Shown here: piece after piece, positions 6,227-8,446 of the stretch | Position numbering within the stretch: position 1 is the first letter of the stretch | Layout: every line of letters begins with the position of its first letter | Assembly: GCA_030526455.1 (NCBI GenBank) | Contig: JAUNCU010000008.1 | Coordinates: 22,503-30,948, forward strand | DNA from: Bacteroidales bacterium | GTDB taxonomy: Bacteria; Bacteroidota; Bacteroidia; Bacteroidales; Muribaculaceae | Direction: 5' to 3' | DNA length: 8,446 nucleotides | Translations under genes and position numbers: made by a program | The notes under the pieces: generated by a model | Told to the model about the DNA's origin: nothing | What the model saw: only the letters and a program-made list of their open reading frames with translations | Database searches by the model: none

Positions 6227-6790
6227 ATGGAAAATACATCACAATTTTTGCACCTTTCTGAGCGCGAGATGCTCGACCTGTGGAAAACCATGATGCACCT
6301 GCAGCCCGTGCGCCGCGAGTGCACCATCGAACGCGAAGACGGCGTGGACGTGGATGCGCTGCTGCTCATTCGCATTAGGCAGTGGTATGCCGCGCTGCTG
6401 CAAAGCGCGCCTGAGGGCGTGGTGCCCGTGGAGGATGTGAAAGATCGCGTGAGACTAGAGGTGGCGAGCAATGGCGTGGTGACGGCCGTGATACCGCCTG
6501 AATGTGTACGGCCAGTGGAGTGGAAACTCACGGCATGGGAAAAGAGCGTGACGCTCTTTTTGGAGCCCGGCGTGCCCGAAGAAGCCTATCTGCACAACGA
6601 GTGGACGCGCCCGTGCACCTGCAATCCAGCCGCCGTGGACTACGGCAACCGCCTGCTGCTCTTCTCCCAGCCCGCGGGTGAGCAGCCATCGCTGGCGACG
6701 GCACGCTGCGTAGTGCGCCCCGCCGACGGCACCTACGTGTTTCACGCCTCAGCGCTGTCCAGCGCAGGCGAAAAGTGGCTGAGGGAATGA
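6227..6790 (+). CDS. Hypothetical protein, 187 aa
   Basis: I do not recognise a named family. The protein has no signal peptide and no membrane segment, so it is probably cytosolic. Its N-terminal third is helical and charged (SEREMLDLWKTMMHLQPVRR, 11-30; DVDALLLIRIRQWYAALL, 41-58). The rest is rich in Val, Pro and aromatics and looks like beta strands (VTAVIPPECVRPVEWKL, 85-101; SVTLFLEPGVP, 107-117). A CTC at 130-132 and Cys at 32, 93 and 161 do not form an obvious metal site. The gene is supported by a consensus promoter 30 bases upstream, a single ATG with an A-rich leader, GC-rich third positions, and a terminator-like hairpin after the stop. It stands alone: divergent from argF' and convergent with the CotH gene. 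Confidence 0.72.
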   Translation: MENTSQFLHLSEREMLDLWKTMMHLQPVRRECTIEREDGVDVDALLLIRIRQWYAALLQSAPEGVVPVEDVKDRVRLEVASNGVVTAVIPPECVRPVEWKLTAWEKSVTLFLEPGVPEEAYLHNEWTRPCTCNPAAVDYGNRLLLFSQPAGEQPSLATARCVVRPADGTYVFHASALSSAGEKWLRE

Positions 6791-6791
6791 A

Positions 6792-6823
6792 GTTGCTGAG
6801 TTGCTGAGTGGCTGAGTTGCTAA
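6792..6823 (+). repeat. Octamer tandem repeat, four units
   Basis: Four contiguous 8-base units follow the stop of the preceding gene: GTTGCTGA, GTTGCTGA, GTGGCTGA and GTTGCTAA. The array is non-coding and immediately precedes a second, unrelated octamer array. Similar GTTGCTGA-type runs occur, to my recollection, in intergenic DNA of other Bacteroidales; their role is unknown. Confidence 0.85.
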
Positions 6824-6832
6824 GATACCATA

Positions 6833-6876
6833 AATAATGCCTAGGCATCTAGCGATCTAGATATCTAGGCATTATT
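6833..6876 (+). terminator. Palindrome with 12-bp arms, likely terminator, containing ATCTAG octamers
   Basis: Perfect 12-base arms AATAATGCCTAG (6833-6844) and CTAGGCATTATT (6865-6876) flank 20 bases. On the plus strand GTTTTAT follows, so the structure fits an intrinsic terminator for the 187-aa gene. The minus-strand side lacks a T run, so a role for the convergent CotH gene is less likely. The loop and right arm carry ATCTAG three times with an 8-base period (6847, 6855, 6863). The palindrome may therefore have arisen from, or be extended by, octamer slippage. Confidence 0.6.
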
Positions 6877-6900
6877 GTTTTATATCAGCCGCTAGGGGCT

Positions 6901-8379
6901 TTAGGGCGTGGGGGCTCCCCATTGCTGCTGGAGCCAGGCTACCTTGGCTTTGAGGCTGGGGATGTAGAACTGGTCTTTGCGGGCCACCACACTGCCGCTG
7001 CGGCCGCTGGGCCAACGGGCGAAGTCGGCGGCAGCGGCTTCTTTGATGCTCAGGGCGAAGGCATCGGCATAGTCGAGGATGCCCTGGTATTCATTCTCGT
7101 AGAATTGCTTCCACAGTTCCCTCACCTTTTGCTGGAAGCGGGTGTACTGGGCGATTTTGCCTATCCAGTGACTATTGGCGTAGTGGGGGAGATGCTCGTA
7201 GATGAAACTGTGGAAACAACTGTCGCTGCCCGCTTCCCAGGCGCAGAAACTGCTGCCGAAGTCCCACACGGGGCCGAAGGTGAGTTTCGTGTCGGCGCCA
7301 CGGTCCTTACTCATGTAGCACGAGCCCGAGAATGCCTCCTTATTGTCCACAATCTCATTCACGATATAGAACTTGGCGAGCGACTCCATATCGATGTAGC
7401 GCTCCCAGGTGGTGTCGTTGGGCGCGCCGTCGTAGATTTCAAAATCGGTGCGCTTGAGGTATCGCTTGATGTAATTCAGTTGCGCCGGGCTCAGTTCCTC
7501 GGGCGCCTTGCAGGTGAAATAGAGATTCTGCTTCTGGCGGTCGTCGTTTTCGTGGATGAGAATCGACTCCTCTTCGGGATAGTTCTCAATCTCGATGAGC
7601 CACCCGCCCGTAATCTTCTCGGCATCGGTTTCGCCATCATCCTGCTTGGCGATGTTCACGCGGTTTTTGTCCACATTGATCTGCTCGGTGAGGAAGTAGA
7701 GGCCTATGTAGGCACCGTTGAGCACCAGTTCCACAGGCTGCTGGCGGGGCGTGTAGGGCAGCCCCATGCGCTCGCTCAGGCGAAAGCCTATGGTGTTTTG
7801 CTGATAGCCCCACCAGTCGAGGAAGTGAGGCAGCAGCGTGAATTCCTTGTTCTTGGGCATGCCCAGCAGCGCCGTTTTCTCCAGAAACTTCAGTTTGTAA
7901 GGCTTCTTCGGGCAGTCGGCCCAGGTGGAATTGCCGCGCCCCTTGATTTTCACCTCCTGAGGCGCCTCAGCGCTGGCGTGCATCGTGCCGTCGGGGTTCA
8001 CGATGTAGATACCCGCCATCAGGTAGTTTTCCTTCGTGAGCACACTCCAGTGGTTTTCGGTGTTGATAAACAGGGTGGGCAGCGTGCCCGAGTAGGTGGG
8101 CGAAGGCGCCACCTCATCGCCACTGAGGATGATGTTGATGATTTCAGTCACATCGCTCGTGTTGAGCACACCGTCCTGGTTAGCGTCGCACCAGTAGGCG
8201 AAACTGCCGCAAAGCAGCGAATCCACCACCGTGGTCACATCACTCACATTCACCGCATAGTCAAGATTAGCGTCGCCACGCGGCGTGGTAGCCACACGCG
8301 GCACCGAAGCATAGGTCGCAAGCCCCGCAAAACACAGAGCGCCAAAGGCGATTCTACGTAAAAATCCAGGTTTTTCCAT
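6901..8379 (-). CDS. Secreted CotH-kinase-family protein with N-terminal dockerin-like pair
   Basis: A 492-residue exported protein. A signal peptide (basic FLRR at 6-9, hydrophobic core to about 22, ATYAS cleavage region) is followed at once by two dockerin-type repeats: GDANLDYAVNVSDVT (35-49) and CDANQDGVLNTSDVT (64-78). After a short linker comes a CotH domain (about 100-485): KIKGRGNSTW (144-153), KKPYKLKF (158-165), VELVLNGAYIGLYFLTEQI (216-234) and FGPVWDFGSSF (368-378). CotH of Bacillus spore coats is an atypical protein kinase; the role and substrate of Bacteroidales homologues are not known to me. Two features depart from the pattern I associate with CotH: WDFG instead of WDFD, and NKEAF (346-350) where an Asp is common. 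The first dockerin loop has Tyr41 where Gly is usual. The ATG at 8379 is supported by the signal peptide. The gene is monocistronic within the window and convergent with the 187-aa gene. Confidence 0.9.
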   Translation of the reverse strand: MEKPGFLRRIAFGALCFAGLATYASVPRVATTPRGDANLDYAVNVSDVTTVVDSLLCGSFAYWCDANQDGVLNTSDVTEIINIILSGDEVAPSPTYSGTLPTLFINTENHWSVLTKENYLMAGIYIVNPDGTMHASAEAPQEVKIKGRGNSTWADCPKKPYKLKFLEKTALLGMPKNKEFTLLPHFLDWWGYQQNTIGFRLSERMGLPYTPRQQPVELVLNGAYIGLYFLTEQINVDKNRVNIAKQDDGETDAEKITGGWLIEIENYPEEESILIHENDDRQKQNLYFTCKAPEELSPAQLNYIKRYLKRTDFEIYDGAPNDTTWERYIDMESLAKFYIVNEIVDNKEAFSGSCYMSKDRGADTKLTFGPVWDFGSSFCAWEAGSDSCFHSFIYEHLPHYANSHWIGKIAQYTRFQQKVRELWKQFYENEYQGILDYADAFALSIKEAAAADFARWPSGRSGSVVARKDQFYIPSLKAKVAWLQQQWGAPTP

Positions 8380-8412
8380 AAGTCGTTAAAAAAGTGTATC
8401 AGTTATCGTAAA

Positions 8413-8440
8413 GAAATGTAATTAGGCTTAATAATATCAA
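8413..8440 (-). promoter_or_regulatory. Possible promoter of the CotH-family gene
   Basis: On the minus strand TACATTTC (8420-8413) fits the -7 consensus TAnnTTTG except for the final base. TTG (8440-8438) lies 17 bases upstream. The leader to the ATG at 8379 would be roughly 30 bases and is AT-rich. This is a weak consensus match and the window ends just upstream. Confidence 0.35.
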
Positions 8441-8446
8441 TAAGTA

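Noticed and set aside
6108..6293. A 61-codon plus-strand frame with a GTG start
   Set aside because: It spans the promoter and overlaps the 187-aa gene out of frame; its product is low-complexity.
6922..8361. A 479-codon plus-strand frame opposite the CotH gene
   Set aside because: It is the antisense shadow of a GC-rich gene. The minus strand has a signal peptide, dockerin repeats and CotH motifs, while the plus-strand product is repetitive in Val, Gly, His and Arg with no motif.

Overview
The window looks like chromosomal DNA from a gut-type Bacteroidales bacterium; a Muribaculaceae- or Prevotella-like genome would fit, but no marker here fixes the family. The reasons are: a transcarbamylase of the Bacteroides N-succinylornithine type, secreted proteins with dockerin-like repeats, a CotH-family surface protein, A-rich leaders without Shine-Dalgarno sequences, and one clear Bacteroidetes promoter (TTG plus TAnnTTTG). 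Coding DNA is GC-rich, while the intergenic spacers are AT-rich.

Layout. Positions 28-3680 hold three plus-strand genes with short gaps (47 and 24 bases), probably one operon: a small CYTH-fold triphosphatase, a DASS/SLC13-type anion transporter whose usual sodium-binding SNT motifs are not recognisable, and a 490-residue membrane-anchored protein of unknown function. Positions 3681-3966 are a gene-free spacer between convergent transcripts. It carries three copies of a 29-base palindromic element, two of them in an exact 75-base-period tandem. Positions 3967-6024 (minus strand) are one uninterrupted reading frame that joins an arginine-biosynthetic N-succinylornithine carbamoyltransferase to a secreted dockerin-repeat protein. 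The enzyme's stop codons are still present one frame away, so the fusion looks like the result of a one-base indel, real or a sequencing error. A divergent promoter region (6025-6226) separates this from a plus-strand gene for a 187-residue protein of unknown function (6227-6790). Then come two octamer repeat arrays and a 12-bp-stem terminator-like palindrome (6792-6876). The last gene is a minus-strand CotH-kinase-family protein with an N-terminal dockerin pair (6901-8379), with a possible promoter at the window edge.

How the genes relate. No single pathway links the whole window. The left operon pairs phosphate-ester chemistry with anion transport, which is suggestive only. The two secreted proteins share near-identical dockerin modules at opposite ends of the chain, and no cohesin partner is present. 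There is no phage, insertion-sequence transposase, CRISPR array or RNA gene. I found no convincing complete new system. The items most worth checking are the lost-stop fusion, the palindromic element cluster, the SNT-less transporter and the cohesin-less dockerin pair.
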